The position numbers and the translations under genes are program-made. The notes under the pieces were generated by a model. It had not been told where the DNA came from and searched no databases. It was given only the letters and a program-made list of their open reading frames with translations. Shown one piece after another: positions 8,701 through 16,065 of a DNA stretch of 64,000 nt. The stretch's first letter is position 1. Each line of letters opens with the position of its first letter. Source of the stretch: Saccharothrix sp. ST-888 (GTDB lineage Bacteria > Actinomycetota > Actinomycetes > Streptomycetales > Streptomycetaceae); the NCBI RefSeq assembly GCF_000955975.1, contig NZ_JYJF01000001.1:62001-126000 (forward strand), read 5' to 3'.

Positions 8701-9817
8701 GGGCGGGGGTTGCCGGGGCCGGGGCCGGGGGCTGGGCGCCGGGGATGGCGAGGACCATGCCGGGAGCCAGCACGTCCGGGTCGGTCAGCCGCTCCCCGTC
8801 GGGTGTGCTCACGCCCTTGTTGGCCTCGAAGAGCTTGGGCCAGCCCTCGGCGGAGCCGAGCTCCCGCTCGGCGATGGCCGAGAGCGTGTCGCCCGCGTGC
8901 ACCGTGACGTTGGCGTGCTGCCCGCCCGCAGGCGTGGCCGTGGAGCCGGCGCCGCTGCCCCGGGGCGTCTCGGGGGGTGTGCCCGTCGCCGTCCCGTCCG
9001 CCTTGGCGTCGCCGGGCATGAGCAGGTTCCAGCCGGGCTGGATGGCCCGGTCGGCGTCGAACCGGGTACCCGAATCGTCCATCGTGCGGCCGGTGTTGAG
9101 CTTGGCGATCTCCACCCACCGCTCACCGGAGCCGAGTTGGCGTTCGGCGATGGACCAGAGGCTGTCCGCCGGGCGGGCGTCCCTGACCGTGTAGGTCGGG
9201 TGCTGGTCGGCCGCCGGGGCGAGGGTCGGGGCCACCGGCGCGGCGGGCAGCGCGGCGGGCAGCGCGCGGGCGGTCAACTGGGCCGGGGCGACCGCCGCAT
9301 GGGCCTTCTCGGGGGTGGCCGCGAAGGCGCCGCCGGCGACGGGCAGGATGGCGAGGACCGAGCCGACCAGTCCGGCGGCGATCCGCTGACTCCAGCCGAA
9401 GGCCGGGATCCGGCGGGCGATCCGGCCGCGCAACTGGGCCGGGATCTCCAGCAGGACGGACAGTGCGAAGCAGAGCCAGGCGATCCAGCCGACCGCGACC
9501 AGCACCCAGAGGAAGAGCCGTCCGTCGTCGGGTCCGGTGAGCATCGCGACGAACCCGCCGGTCGCCGGGTCGCCCATGCCCAGGACCGCGAGGGTGCCGT
9601 AGAGCAGCAGCGCCGGGAGGCCGACCAGCAGCGCGGCCAGCGCGATCAGCGCGCCGAGCGCGGAGGCCACCGAACCGGCGGTCCGCCCAGGGCTGTTCGG
9701 GCGCAGCGGCACCGGCCGCCGCCGATCCGGTCCGGGCGAGCCCGGGGCGCCGCCGCCGTGGGCGGGCGCGTCCGTACGGGTGCCGTGGGCGTGGTGCCTG
9801 GCTCGTGGCGCGGCCAT
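5762..9817 (-). CDS. Large membrane protein with two LysM domains and C-terminal BTAD domain
   Basis: 1351 residues. Order: three N-terminal hydrophobic segments; LysM 1 (~207-255, YTVRDARPADSLWSIAERQ) and LysM 2 (~300-355, VTVHAGDTLSAIAERELG); another membrane segment near 445; a large unassigned domain; a long Pro/Val linker; a degenerate winged-helix segment (IRLLGPVDVLGA) and a bacterial transcriptional activator (BTAD) helical domain at ~1205-1351. LysM binds GlcNAc polymers such as peptidoglycan; BTAD domains occur in SARP/AfsR-type regulators. The architecture suggests a wall-sensing or scaffold protein with a cytoplasmic helical module (inference). Its ATG overlaps the stop of the TadG-like gene by one base, placing it last in the Tad operon. 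Confidence 0.85.
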   Translation of the reverse strand: MAAPRARHHAHGTRTDAPAHGGGAPGSPGPDRRRPVPLRPNSPGRTAGSVASALGALIALAALLVGLPALLLYGTLAVLGMGDPATGGFVAMLTGPDDGRLFLWVLVAVGWIAWLCFALSVLLEIPAQLRGRIARRIPAFGWSQRIAAGLVGSVLAILPVAGGAFAATPEKAHAAVAPAQLTARALPAALPAAPVAPTLAPAADQHPTYTVRDARPADSLWSIAERQLGSGERWVEIAKLNTGRTMDDSGTRFDADRAIQPGWNLLMPGDAKADGTATGTPPETPRGSGAGSTATPAGGQHANVTVHAGDTLSAIAERELGSAEGWPKLFEANKGVSTPDGERLTDPDVLAPGMVLAIPGAQPPAPAPATPAPGTAGTTSTTGTTQSAPAPSTPGSGSAPTPGPTSGHGPAVPPSSAGPSAPPEHKSPTAKPSSTTKAAVPSDDYSVALATSTVGVLLAAVLIGTVGRRRGDQQRARRPRHRIALPAGPAADFEAELKVRQSDTGLDLLNRALRTLARNTVRTGKRLPALVAVRVTAGRTVELHLAGPCAPIAPFRAAHAPNVWWCPEDSPELLSATQAAKTSAPYPALVTLGTAPDGAVVLADLETVRLMHLSGHPDDARDVLRTLAVELAHSPLADRLHLHLIGLAEDLPLTGPAVERVHRYDSLEAAIAALGPRTAKARATLVAAEAASPRDARSRGHADESWVPEIVLSAQPPGGSLPAELGRLLDGTPRTCLAVVTRAPERGTGPVARWTLPSSGTATIPGLHLTVELQKLGPEQYDHIGELLRVACDSTQYPAPDWTLDGPGGDLDAAEIPLPPVPVLATVGAPSGAALALPVDLAGAQLVTRMIGTGASPFAGTDPTVTPAPRLAGASAGGPGAAAGAAAWASAVGDSAGGPGAAGSATAPEARDDGRVAPAAPVRPSARHSANGIGLHSNGSVPGSPPLPAGAAGAAASTVPAVRPVRPVRPAIPPVPPVPLVPLVPPVPLVPPVRPGADVPSVPAAEPVPPAPPASPAAPVAPPEPVPMHDPAPPADAFGGPADQARPAPVTPVHPVAPVNPVPSASGSTRSDSDDLLAILRSPEAHATRTAPRIRLLGPVDVLGAAGPAEPSAIPRLTELAALLALRPGVEHGALDRALHPGAAHLAAEQPGSEPDGSGTAADRPGTPLPAKLAELAGWFGSSTDGRAFLHPDTPDGYAFAPTVTCDWDEFRSLYRRGMRSTSSTADAALAHALALVRGAPFAEAPTTAYAWAEAERQDMLAAIVDTAHELAARRLQYGDHRSAEAAIFRGLAVAPDIELLHRDLFYTYASAGARDQLVRAVNRLDALSRRTGRDLDADTVALLRDLLAGS

Positions 9818-10281
9818 CAGCCGTTCTCCGCTTCCGTGACTCCGTGCACCAGGGTGGCCGTGCCTTGGCCGTGCACCGGGAGGGTGTTGACGTTGATCGC
9901 GCCGAGCAGCGCGGTGCGGTACGAGGTGTCGATGCTCACCTGGACGGTGTGGTCGTCCTTGAAGCTGACGTCGGCGCTCAGGTGGTACTGGTCGAGGTAG
10001 GCGTCGGCGGCGCGGGTGGCCACGTCGAGGTCGTGCTGGCGGGCGCCGATCACCGAGTAGCCGTCGCCGCGCAGCACCGCCGCCTCGTCGAGCTGCTGGC
10101 CGACCACCCGGGCGGCCTCCTGGGCGCGGGCGTCGGTGTTCTCGATCGCGCGCAGCCGCCCGCCGCAGTCGAGCACTATGCCGACCACCACGACCAGTCC
10201 GGCGGCGCAGATCGCCACAAAGGTGGAGACCGCTCCGGCGTCCGGTACCGCGTTCCTCCCACGTCCGTTCAGGCGTGGCAT
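9817..10281 (-). CDS. TadG-like / Rv3654c-type pilus-assembly protein
   Basis: 154 residues with one N-terminal membrane helix (GAVSTFVAICAAGLVVVVG) and an extracytoplasmic alpha/beta tail. The AGAVST...A segment is typical of the TadE/TadG-like proteins encoded with actinobacterial Tad systems, as is the helix after the membrane segment (RAQEAARVVGQQLDEAA). They are thought to be minor pseudopilins or assembly factors. ATG at 10281 chosen because GGGAGGGG lies 6 nt upstream; a TTG one codon earlier is less likely. 3' end overlaps the next gene (TGATG). Confidence 0.75.
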   Translation of the reverse strand: MPRLNGRGRNAVPDAGAVSTFVAICAAGLVVVVGIVLDCGGRLRAIENTDARAQEAARVVGQQLDEAAVLRGDGYSVIGARQHDLDVATRAADAYLDQYHLSADVSFKDDHTVQVSIDTSYRTALLGAINVNTLPVHGQGTATLVHGVTEAENG

Positions 10282-10342
10282 CAATTCCCCTCCCCCACCA
10301 GGTGGTTGAACCCGATGCTGCGTACTTCCGCTCAGCGCCCGG

Positions 10343-10771
10343 TCATCCGGTTCCCCGGTACCGGTCGATCACCGAGGTGAACCGGCCGGTCATGGTCCTG
10401 CTCCCCGGTACTCCCCCCACCGCCAGGTAGTCCAGTGCGACCTTGCAGCTCACCGTCACGCTGACGGTGGTGAGCTGGCCGGTCGGACTGTTGATGGTGC
10501 CGTACTCGACCGGGGCGACCGAGGCGTCGCTGCACGGCACCCGCTGGTCCCGGAACACCTCCTGCGCCGCGTCCTGCGCTGCCTGCCGTGCGCCTTCCGG
10601 GCTCCGGGCGAGCGAGGCCGCCCTGGCGCCGGACCGTGCTGCCGCATCCACTACCCCGCCGGTGGTCTGAATACGCCCCGCCACCACGGCGATCATCACG
10701 AAGAGCACCACCACCGGGATGATCAGGGCGGCCTCGACCGCGACGCTTCCCCGGTCCGCCGCCCGGCTCAC
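10343..10771 (-). CDS. TadE-like pilus protein (second copy)
   Basis: 142 residues from a GTG start whose GTGA overlaps the stop of the upstream TadE gene, indicating translational coupling. The N-terminus RAADRGSVAVEAALIIPV is the classical TadE pseudopilin-like motif (RGS-x-x-E) running into one membrane helix, followed by VDAAARSGARAASLA and a tail with two Cys that may pair. TadE-family proteins sit in the membrane and take part in Flp pilus assembly. The frame is open far upstream, but that part is the shadow of the preceding genes. Confidence 0.78.
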   Translation of the reverse strand: MSRAADRGSVAVEAALIIPVVVLFVMIAVVAGRIQTTGGVVDAAARSGARAASLARSPEGARQAAQDAAQEVFRDQRVPCSDASVAPVEYGTINSPTGQLTTVSVTVSCKVALDYLAVGGVPGSRTMTGRFTSVIDRYRGTG

Positions 10772-11304
10772 GGCCGACCGCCCTGCGGGACGAACTTCTC
10801 GCGCGGGGCGGTCACCTGGCGGACGATCGTCATCCCCGACATCCCGGGCAGCAGACTCTGCGCCCGAACGGAGACGCGCAGGCTGAACATCTGCGCGTCC
10901 CCGCCGGGGACGACCTCCACCCGCTCGGCCAGGCTGCCCTGCCGGTCCAGGAAGTCCGAGGCCCGCTGGACGGCCCGCTGCGGCGTGCCGCCCCTGATCC
11001 GGCCCGCGTCGGTGCCCTCCCGGGCGGCGGTGAGCGCGGCCTGGCTCGCGTACCACCAGAGCGCGGCCTGCACCACGAGCACCACCATCAACAGCACGGC
11101 CGGAAAGACGATGGCCAGACTGAGCGTCATCGACCCCCGGTCGCACCCCCGGCCCGACCAGCTGCGGGCCGACCAGGTGCGGGCCGACCAGGTGCGGGCC
11201 GACCAGGTGCGGGCCGACCAGGTGCGGGCCGACCAGGTGCGGGCCGGCCGAACGCGTCCCGACCGGGTGCGTCCCGGCCTGGCCCGGCCGGGACGCCGGA
11301 TCAC
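10768..11304 (-). CDS. TadE-like pilus protein with repetitive N-terminal extension
   Basis: 178 residues. GTG start at 11304 overlaps the pilin-like gene's stop (GTGA). From about residue 58 it is a normal TadE: CDRGSMTLSLAIVFPAVLL, a membrane helix, then an extracytoplasmic domain. Before that lies an Arg-rich extension with five exact TWSAR-type repeats encoded by a 15-bp tandem repeat (11164-11238). A start at the internal ATG (11130) would remove the extension but also cut off the conserved DRGS motif, and it has no good ribosome-binding site, so the coupled GTG is preferred. The extension should lie on the cytoplasmic side. Confidence 0.72.
   Translation of the reverse strand: MIRRPGRARPGRTRSGRVRPARTWSARTWSARTWSARTWSARTWSARSWSGRGCDRGSMTLSLAIVFPAVLLMVVLVVQAALWWYASQAALTAAREGTDAGRIRGGTPQRAVQRASDFLDRQGSLAERVEVVPGGDAQMFSLRVSVRAQSLLPGMSGMTIVRQVTAPREKFVPQGGRP
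11164..11238. repeat. 15-bp tandem repeat, five perfect copies
   Basis: Unit GCGGGCCGACCAGGT with degenerate half-copies on both sides. The unit is a multiple of three, so copy-number change keeps the frame of the TadE gene it lies in. Confidence 0.9.
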
Positions 11305-11573
11305 GTCGGGTTCGGCACATCGATCGGGGTGTCGTTCACCTTGCTCTTGACCTTGCCGGCCAGGCTGTAGAGGACTCCCACGATGATCCCCGCGACCACC
11401 ACCAACCCGACCACCGCCAGGGCCAGTTCGATGGTGATCGCACCCCGGTCCCCGGCCGCGCGGGCGGCGCGGACCCGGCCCATCCGGTAGTGGAAGAAGA
11501 CGGACATGGCGAGCTGCACCGGCAGCAGCAGGGGCAGCAGCAGCGCTGCGAGCAGATTCCGGGTTCGGTTCAT
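11301..11573 (-). CDS. Small Flp-pilin-like membrane protein
   Basis: 90 residues. An N-terminal hydrophobic stretch (NLLAALLLPLLLPVQLAMS), a basic segment, then GDRGAITIELALAVVGLVVV, which has the G-x4-E spacing of type IV/Flp pilins, and a short polar tail KVKSKVNDTPIDVPNP. Length and operon position between TadC and TadE fit the Flp pilin slot; a prepilin peptidase would be expected to cut before AITIE. It differs from typical Flp pilins in the extra N-terminal hydrophobic part, so it could be a pseudopilin instead. ATG with TGGAGA upstream. Confidence 0.62.
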   Translation of the reverse strand: MNRTRNLLAALLLPLLLPVQLAMSVFFHYRMGRVRAARAAGDRGAITIELALAVVGLVVVAGIIVGVLYSLAGKVKSKVNDTPIDVPNPT

Positions 11574-11605
11574 GGTGACTGGTCTCCAGACGAAGCGGCG
11601 GGCGG

Positions 11606-12490
11606 CTAGACAACATTGAGCATCTGGTAGAGGGCGGGAAAGACGATCAGCGCCGTCATCAGCAGGGTGAGCACCGAACCGGGAGCGACCATCCGCTCGC
11701 TGTCGGCGTTGGCGCCGGCCAGCTCCTCCGCGAGCAGTTCGCCCCGCAGGCTCTTCGCCCTGGCCCGCAGCGTGTCGTACACGGCGGCACCGTCGGTGCC
11801 CGAGATCCGCATGATGTCGGCCACGTCCTGCATCGGGGTGAGGCCGAGCTCGACGGCGAGCGCGTCCAGCCCCTCCCAGGGCGGCAGCCGGTCGGTGGCG
11901 GCGCGCTCCAGCGCGTCCCGGATCCGGCGGAATACGGTGCCCCGGCCGACCGCCGCCGCCCGCCGCAGTGCCTCGGCCGGACCGCAGTCCGCGGCCCGTT
12001 CCAGCGCGACGAGTTCGAGGTAGGCGACCAGCCCGTGCAGGTACTCGGTCCTGGCCTCCTTCGCCTCACCGGCCACGATCGCGTCGGGCACGAGCCAGCC
12101 GAGCAGCGCCAGCACCGGTCCGAGCAGCAGCGGCACCGCCACCGGCAGGCCGAACCCGACCACCAGCGCCATCGCCGCCAGGTACCCGGGCAGCAGCAGG
12201 CCGATCAGCGCGAAGAGCAGCTTGTGCGCCATGAAGCGGGCCGGGGTGCGGCCGATCAACGCCAGCTGCTGGCGCGGGATCCGGGTGCCGGGCAGGCCGA
12301 GCGAGCGCTCGCCGACCCGGTCGTACCAGGACTGCCGGTCCTCGCCGTCCACCGCCTGCTCGGACGGCACCCGGTGCAGCCGGTCCAGGGCCTGGCCCAG
12401 GTCCGGCGGGGACGGGCGGAGTTCGGCGGCCAGCAGCGCGATGCCGCCGGCCGCGACGGCACCGGCCAGCACGGCCCAGGGCGAGATCAC
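11606..12490 (-). CDS. tadC: Type II secretion F-family membrane protein, TadC-like
   Basis: 294 residues with a membrane segment at the N-terminus, a paired hydrophobic region in the middle, and one at the C-terminus. Between them is the cytoplasmic T2SSF-type helical domain, including VELGLTPMQDVADIMRISG and AVYDTLRARAKSLRGELLAE. F-family proteins form the inner-membrane platform on which the TadA ATPase acts. GTG start overlaps the stop of TadB by 4 nt. 32 nt separate its stop from the pilin-like gene. Confidence 0.85.
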   Translation of the reverse strand: MISPWAVLAGAVAAGGIALLAAELRPSPPDLGQALDRLHRVPSEQAVDGEDRQSWYDRVGERSLGLPGTRIPRQQLALIGRTPARFMAHKLLFALIGLLLPGYLAAMALVVGFGLPVAVPLLLGPVLALLGWLVPDAIVAGEAKEARTEYLHGLVAYLELVALERAADCGPAEALRRAAAVGRGTVFRRIRDALERAATDRLPPWEGLDALAVELGLTPMQDVADIMRISGTDGAAVYDTLRARAKSLRGELLAEELAGANADSERMVAPGSVLTLLMTALIVFPALYQMLNVV

Positions 12491-13434
12491 CGCGCCTCCT
12501 TCAGCAACGGGTCGGGGGACTCCTCCGGTTCGGCGCCGGGCAGTCGGCCCGCCTTGCTGCGCCGGTCCGCCTCCAGCAGGCGGGGCGGCGGGGTGTGCCG
12601 GGCGAGCGAACGCATCCAGGCGATCACCAGGACGAAGGCGGCGGAGACCACGCCGAGCACCGCCTGGCCGACGAACGTCCCGTACGGCGCGGTGTAGTGG
12701 CGGTTGAACGAGCCGACCGCCAGGACGCTCACGATGATGGTCACCAGCCAGCGGATGGTGGTGCGGTGCTTGGCCCGGTCGGCCTCGATCGCCCGGCGCT
12801 GGCGCACCTCCTCGCGGACCGACTCGGCCAGGTCGGCCAGCGCACGGGCGAGCCCGGGACCGCTGTCCCCGGCGCGCAGCAGAAGCGCGGCCAGCACCTT
12901 GTCGGCGGTGGCGTCGGCGAGGCTGTCCGCGAAGGCGCGCAGCGCGTCCTCGGGGCGCCAGCGGGACTGCAACCGGGCGGCGAGCTCGGCGATCTCACTC
13001 TCCAGGGCGGGCGGGGCGGTACGGCGGCTGGTCAGGATCGCCTGGTTGAGGCCGACCCCGAGCAGCAGCACGTCGGCGAGGCGCTGGGTCCACTCGGAGA
13101 GCGCCTCCAGCCGCTCGATCCGGCGGGTGTCGGAGCGGGTGGCGTCGAAGAGCCAGGGCAGGCCGAAGACGGCGAGCGGGACCAGCAGGGCGGTGAGCGG
13201 GACTCCGGTGAACAGCCAGGCCGTCGGCGCCCCAGCCAGCGCCAGGCCGGTCTGGATCCGGCGCAGCCGGGCGACCTGGGCCGTCGGGCTGCCCGGCGCG
13301 CCGTACCAGAAGGTGTGCAGCCGCCCGCTCATCGGGTTGCGGTCGCGCTCCTCGAGCGGCCCGCCGAGCAGACCGACCACCAGCGCGACCGCGCCGCCCG
13401 CCACCAGCAGGCCGCAGAGTACGAAGAGCAGCAT
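12487..13434 (-). CDS. tadB: Type II secretion F-family membrane protein, TadB-like
   Basis: 315 residues from the ATG at 13434, which shares one base with the TadA stop (TGATG). N-terminal membrane helix (MLLFVLCGLLVAGGAVALVV), a hydrophobic pair near the middle, the T2SSF cytoplasmic segment ALLLRAGDSGPGLARALADL with AESVREEVRQRRAIEADRAK, then two C-terminal helices. It should pair with TadC in the platform. An open frame extends 35 codons upstream inside TadA, but the overlap start is the natural one. Confidence 0.87.
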   Translation of the reverse strand: MLLFVLCGLLVAGGAVALVVGLLGGPLEERDRNPMSGRLHTFWYGAPGSPTAQVARLRRIQTGLALAGAPTAWLFTGVPLTALLVPLAVFGLPWLFDATRSDTRRIERLEALSEWTQRLADVLLLGVGLNQAILTSRRTAPPALESEIAELAARLQSRWRPEDALRAFADSLADATADKVLAALLLRAGDSGPGLARALADLAESVREEVRQRRAIEADRAKHRTTIRWLVTIIVSVLAVGSFNRHYTAPYGTFVGQAVLGVVSAAFVLVIAWMRSLARHTPPPRLLEADRRSKAGRLPGAEPEESPDPLLKEAR

Positions 13435-14993
13435 CACCGCAGGCCGCCGATCCGCAGCGACAGTGGTGCGCCCCAACTCCCGTACGGGTTCTGGAGCAGC
13501 GCCGCGTCGAAACCGGCCCGGCGCAGGTCGTCGATGCACTGCGGCGGGGTGTGCGGGACGGCCCGGGGCTCGCCGTGCTCAGGGCGCGGCCCGAAGACGG
13601 TGTTCATCGCGGGCCGGCCGTTCTCGCCGAGGCCGGTGATCTCCAGGACGTGCGAGACGAAGCGGTGGCGGCGGCCGCCGACGGCGGTCTCGTCGACCAT
13701 GGCGACGTGCACGATCAGGTCCACGGCGTTGGCGGTCAGGCGGTAGGCGAGGCTGTCGGTCATGTGGGCGCCGTACTCCAGGCAGAGTTCGGCGATCCGG
13801 TCCACCACCATGTGCGGGCCGCGCGCGTGCAGGGTGCACATCGAACCGCCCTCGCCGTTGGTCATCACCCGCAGCATCGGGACGACCTCGCCGGAGCGGA
13901 CCTCGCCGACGATGATCCGCGACAGCGTCATCCGCAGCGCGGCCGGGATCAGCTCACCGATCGTCAGCTCGCCCGCGATCCGGCCGTCCACGCGCTCGCC
14001 GTTGCCCTCCCGGGCCTCCATCGGGACCACCTGGCGCAGGTGGCCCAGGGTGTGCAGCCAGAGCTCGAACTCCGACTCCAGGGTGCCGATCCGCTCGTCC
14101 GGCGGGATCTCGGCGGCCATCGCGCGGAGCAGGCTGGTCTTGCCCACGCCCTGGGTACCGGTGATCATCACGTTCTTCCTGGCCCGGATCGCCGAGGCCA
14201 GGAAGGCGGCCAGGGTGGCGTCCACGGTGCCGAGTCGGACCAGGTCGGCGAGGGTGGCCGAGGCGACCCGGTGGCGCCGGATCGCGACGTACGGGCGGGG
14301 GGTGACCTCGGTCATCGCCTGCAGGCGCATCCCGCCCTCCAGGCGCAACGCGAGCGTCGGACTGGCGGTGGAGAGGCTGCGCTCGCCGCCGCCGTGCTGG
14401 CGGGCCAGGTCCTGGAGCAGCTCGACGAGTTCCTCGTCGGTGTCGGCCACCGGCGGTACCTGGCGCAGCGGTTGGTGCACCCGGGAGACCCAGACGTCGT
14501 CGCAGCCGTTGATCAGGATGTTCTCGATCTCGGGGTCGTCCAGGTAGGGCTGGAGCCGCCCGGCCCGGAACAGCAGGTCGTAGACGGCCTCGGCGAGCAC
14601 CCGGTCCTGGTCCCTGGTGGGCGGGATGCCGTGGGTCTGGGCGTACGCGTCGGACCAGCGGGCGACCGCCTCCTCGATCAGCGCGCGGCCGCGCTGGCGC
14701 CGGGTCGCCCGGTCGGCCTCCAGGCCGGATCCGTCGGCCAGCCGGGAGAGCTGCTGGTGCAGTTCGGCCGCGACCTGGCGCTTGAGCTCGCGGGCGACCT
14801 GCGGGTCCACCGCGGGTTTGGCCGGGACCGGCTGGAGTGCGGGCACGCCGGTACCGCGGACCGGTCCGGGGGTGAAGGAGCCGCCGGGCACGGCGGCCGG
14901 CCGCACGGGCGCCGCCGGCTGGACGGTGGCCCAGGGCAGCTCGGCCGGGTCCACGGTGCCGCCGGGGCCCTTGTGCAGGGGGCTACCGCGCAC
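13434..14993 (-). CDS. tadA: TadA/CpaF-family secretion ATPase
   Basis: 519 residues. A Pro-rich N-terminus (1-60), a helical N-domain, and the VirB11/CpaF ATPase core: Walker A GTQGVGKTS at 279-287, the acidic GTLESEFEL segment, Walker B-like RIIVGEVRSGE near 360, and the His-containing MCTLHARG. The ATPase hexamer powers Flp/Tad pilus assembly or secretion from the cytoplasmic side. GTG start lies 11 bp inside the 3' end of the CpaE-like gene; the stop overlaps the TadB start. A complete and probably functional motor. Confidence 0.93.
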   Translation of the reverse strand: MRGSPLHKGPGGTVDPAELPWATVQPAAPVRPAAVPGGSFTPGPVRGTGVPALQPVPAKPAVDPQVARELKRQVAAELHQQLSRLADGSGLEADRATRRQRGRALIEEAVARWSDAYAQTHGIPPTRDQDRVLAEAVYDLLFRAGRLQPYLDDPEIENILINGCDDVWVSRVHQPLRQVPPVADTDEELVELLQDLARQHGGGERSLSTASPTLALRLEGGMRLQAMTEVTPRPYVAIRRHRVASATLADLVRLGTVDATLAAFLASAIRARKNVMITGTQGVGKTSLLRAMAAEIPPDERIGTLESEFELWLHTLGHLRQVVPMEAREGNGERVDGRIAGELTIGELIPAALRMTLSRIIVGEVRSGEVVPMLRVMTNGEGGSMCTLHARGPHMVVDRIAELCLEYGAHMTDSLAYRLTANAVDLIVHVAMVDETAVGGRRHRFVSHVLEITGLGENGRPAMNTVFGPRPEHGEPRAVPHTPPQCIDDLRRAGFDAALLQNPYGSWGAPLSLRIGGLR

Positions 14994-16065
14994 GGAGCAC
15001 CTCCCCGTACGCCGTCTGCTGCGGGGGCTGCGGCTGGAACGGCGCGGGGGCTGGCGGCTGCGGCACGTACGGCGCGGGGGCGGGCACCGGACCGGGGTAG
15101 GCCAGCGGGTGCACCTCGGGCTGCGGCGCGGCGACGGTGTCCCCGGCGGGTATCGGCGGCTGTACGGGCTGCTGGTAGGGCACGCCGGGCTGGGCCGGCG
15201 GCGCCGACCAGCCGGCGTGCACCGGCGGACCGAGCGGGGCCGGGTCCTGGGCCGGGGCCGGGGCCGGGGCCGGGGCCGGGGCGAGCCGCTGGCGGCGCCG
15301 CCGGACGAGCAGCTGGATCTGGTCGGCCGCCGACCTGGCGGTGCGCATCAGCTCCGAGCGGACGAACCGCCGGTCGGTGGTGTCACCGCCGTCGGAGAGC
15401 ACCCGCGCGAAGCGGGGGGCGTACGGGAGCAGCCCGAGCACGGGCAGCGCGAACTGCCGGGACACCTCGACCGCCGGGTACGGGCCTTCGGCCACCAGCA
15501 GCAGCCCCAGCGCGTCCGCACCGGTGCCGGAGCTGTCCAGCTCCTCGCGGAGCGCGGCCAGCCGGGGACGGGCGCTGCTCAGTCCGCGCAGCGTGCTGCG
15601 CAGCGCGACGGCGACCACGTCGGCCCGGCGGGCGAGCACCGCCCCGGCCCCGGCCGCACCGGAGCGGCCGAGGTCCAGGATGACGTCGTAGCCCTGCGGT
15701 TCGAGCGCGTGGAGCGTCTCGACCAGCGGTTCCCAGGTGTACGCCAGGCCGGGCGCCTGCGCGGGGTCGGTCAGTCCGGGGAGCAGCAGCCGCTCGCCGT
15801 TGCCGGCCGGGGAGAGGTCGATCAGCTGCTCCCAGAGGCTCTGGGCGAGCAGGCCGCGCCGGTCGGCGACGGCCAGGTTGCGCAGCCCGTACACGGCCTC
15901 GACCCGGCCCTCCAGGGCGCCGGCCAGCACGGCGCCGCCGTCCGGGTCGCACTCGACCAGCAGGATCCGGCGGCCGGGCTGGAGCGGCCAGGCCAGCAGC
16001 AGGGCGAGCGCGCCGGTGGTGGCGCCCGGTGCGCCCGGTCCGCCGACGACGGCGACCACGGCCAT
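14983..16065 (-). CDS. CpaE/TadZ-like MinD-family protein with altered P-loop
   Basis: 360 residues. The N-terminal ParA/MinD-like fold starts at once with VVAVVGGPGAPGATTGALAL and has a following LLVECDPDGG (MinD-like Asp). In TadZ/CpaE proteins this domain positions the pilus machinery. Here the deviant Walker A (KGG-x-GKT) reads GGPGAPGATT, so the usual lysines are missing and ATP hydrolysis is doubtful (inference). From about 255 the tail is Pro/Ala/Gln-rich and includes a (PA)5 run. ATG overlaps the CpaB stop (TGATG). Confidence 0.78.
   Translation of the reverse strand: MAVVAVVGGPGAPGATTGALALLLAWPLQPGRRILLVECDPDGGAVLAGALEGRVEAVYGLRNLAVADRRGLLAQSLWEQLIDLSPAGNGERLLLPGLTDPAQAPGLAYTWEPLVETLHALEPQGYDVILDLGRSGAAGAGAVLARRADVVAVALRSTLRGLSSARPRLAALREELDSSGTGADALGLLLVAEGPYPAVEVSRQFALPVLGLLPYAPRFARVLSDGGDTTDRRFVRSELMRTARSAADQIQLLVRRRRQRLAPAPAPAPAPAQDPAPLGPPVHAGWSAPPAQPGVPYQQPVQPPIPAGDTVAAPQPEVHPLAYPGPVPAPAPYVPQPPAPAPFQPQPPQQTAYGEVLRAR
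15251..15280. repeat. Hexanucleotide repeat (GCCGGG)5
   Basis: Five perfect copies inside the CpaE-like gene, encoding a Pro-Ala run in its linker; expansion would stay in frame. Confidence 0.9.

Noticed and set aside
11164..11238. Repeat array considered as a CRISPR
   Set aside because: Units are contiguous without spacers and lie inside a coding frame.
10772..11320. Upstream extension of the second TadE frame with repeated HLVGP units
   Set aside because: It is the alternative reading of the 15-bp repeat and of the upstream TadE gene; the GTG at 10771 in a GTGA overlap is the natural start.
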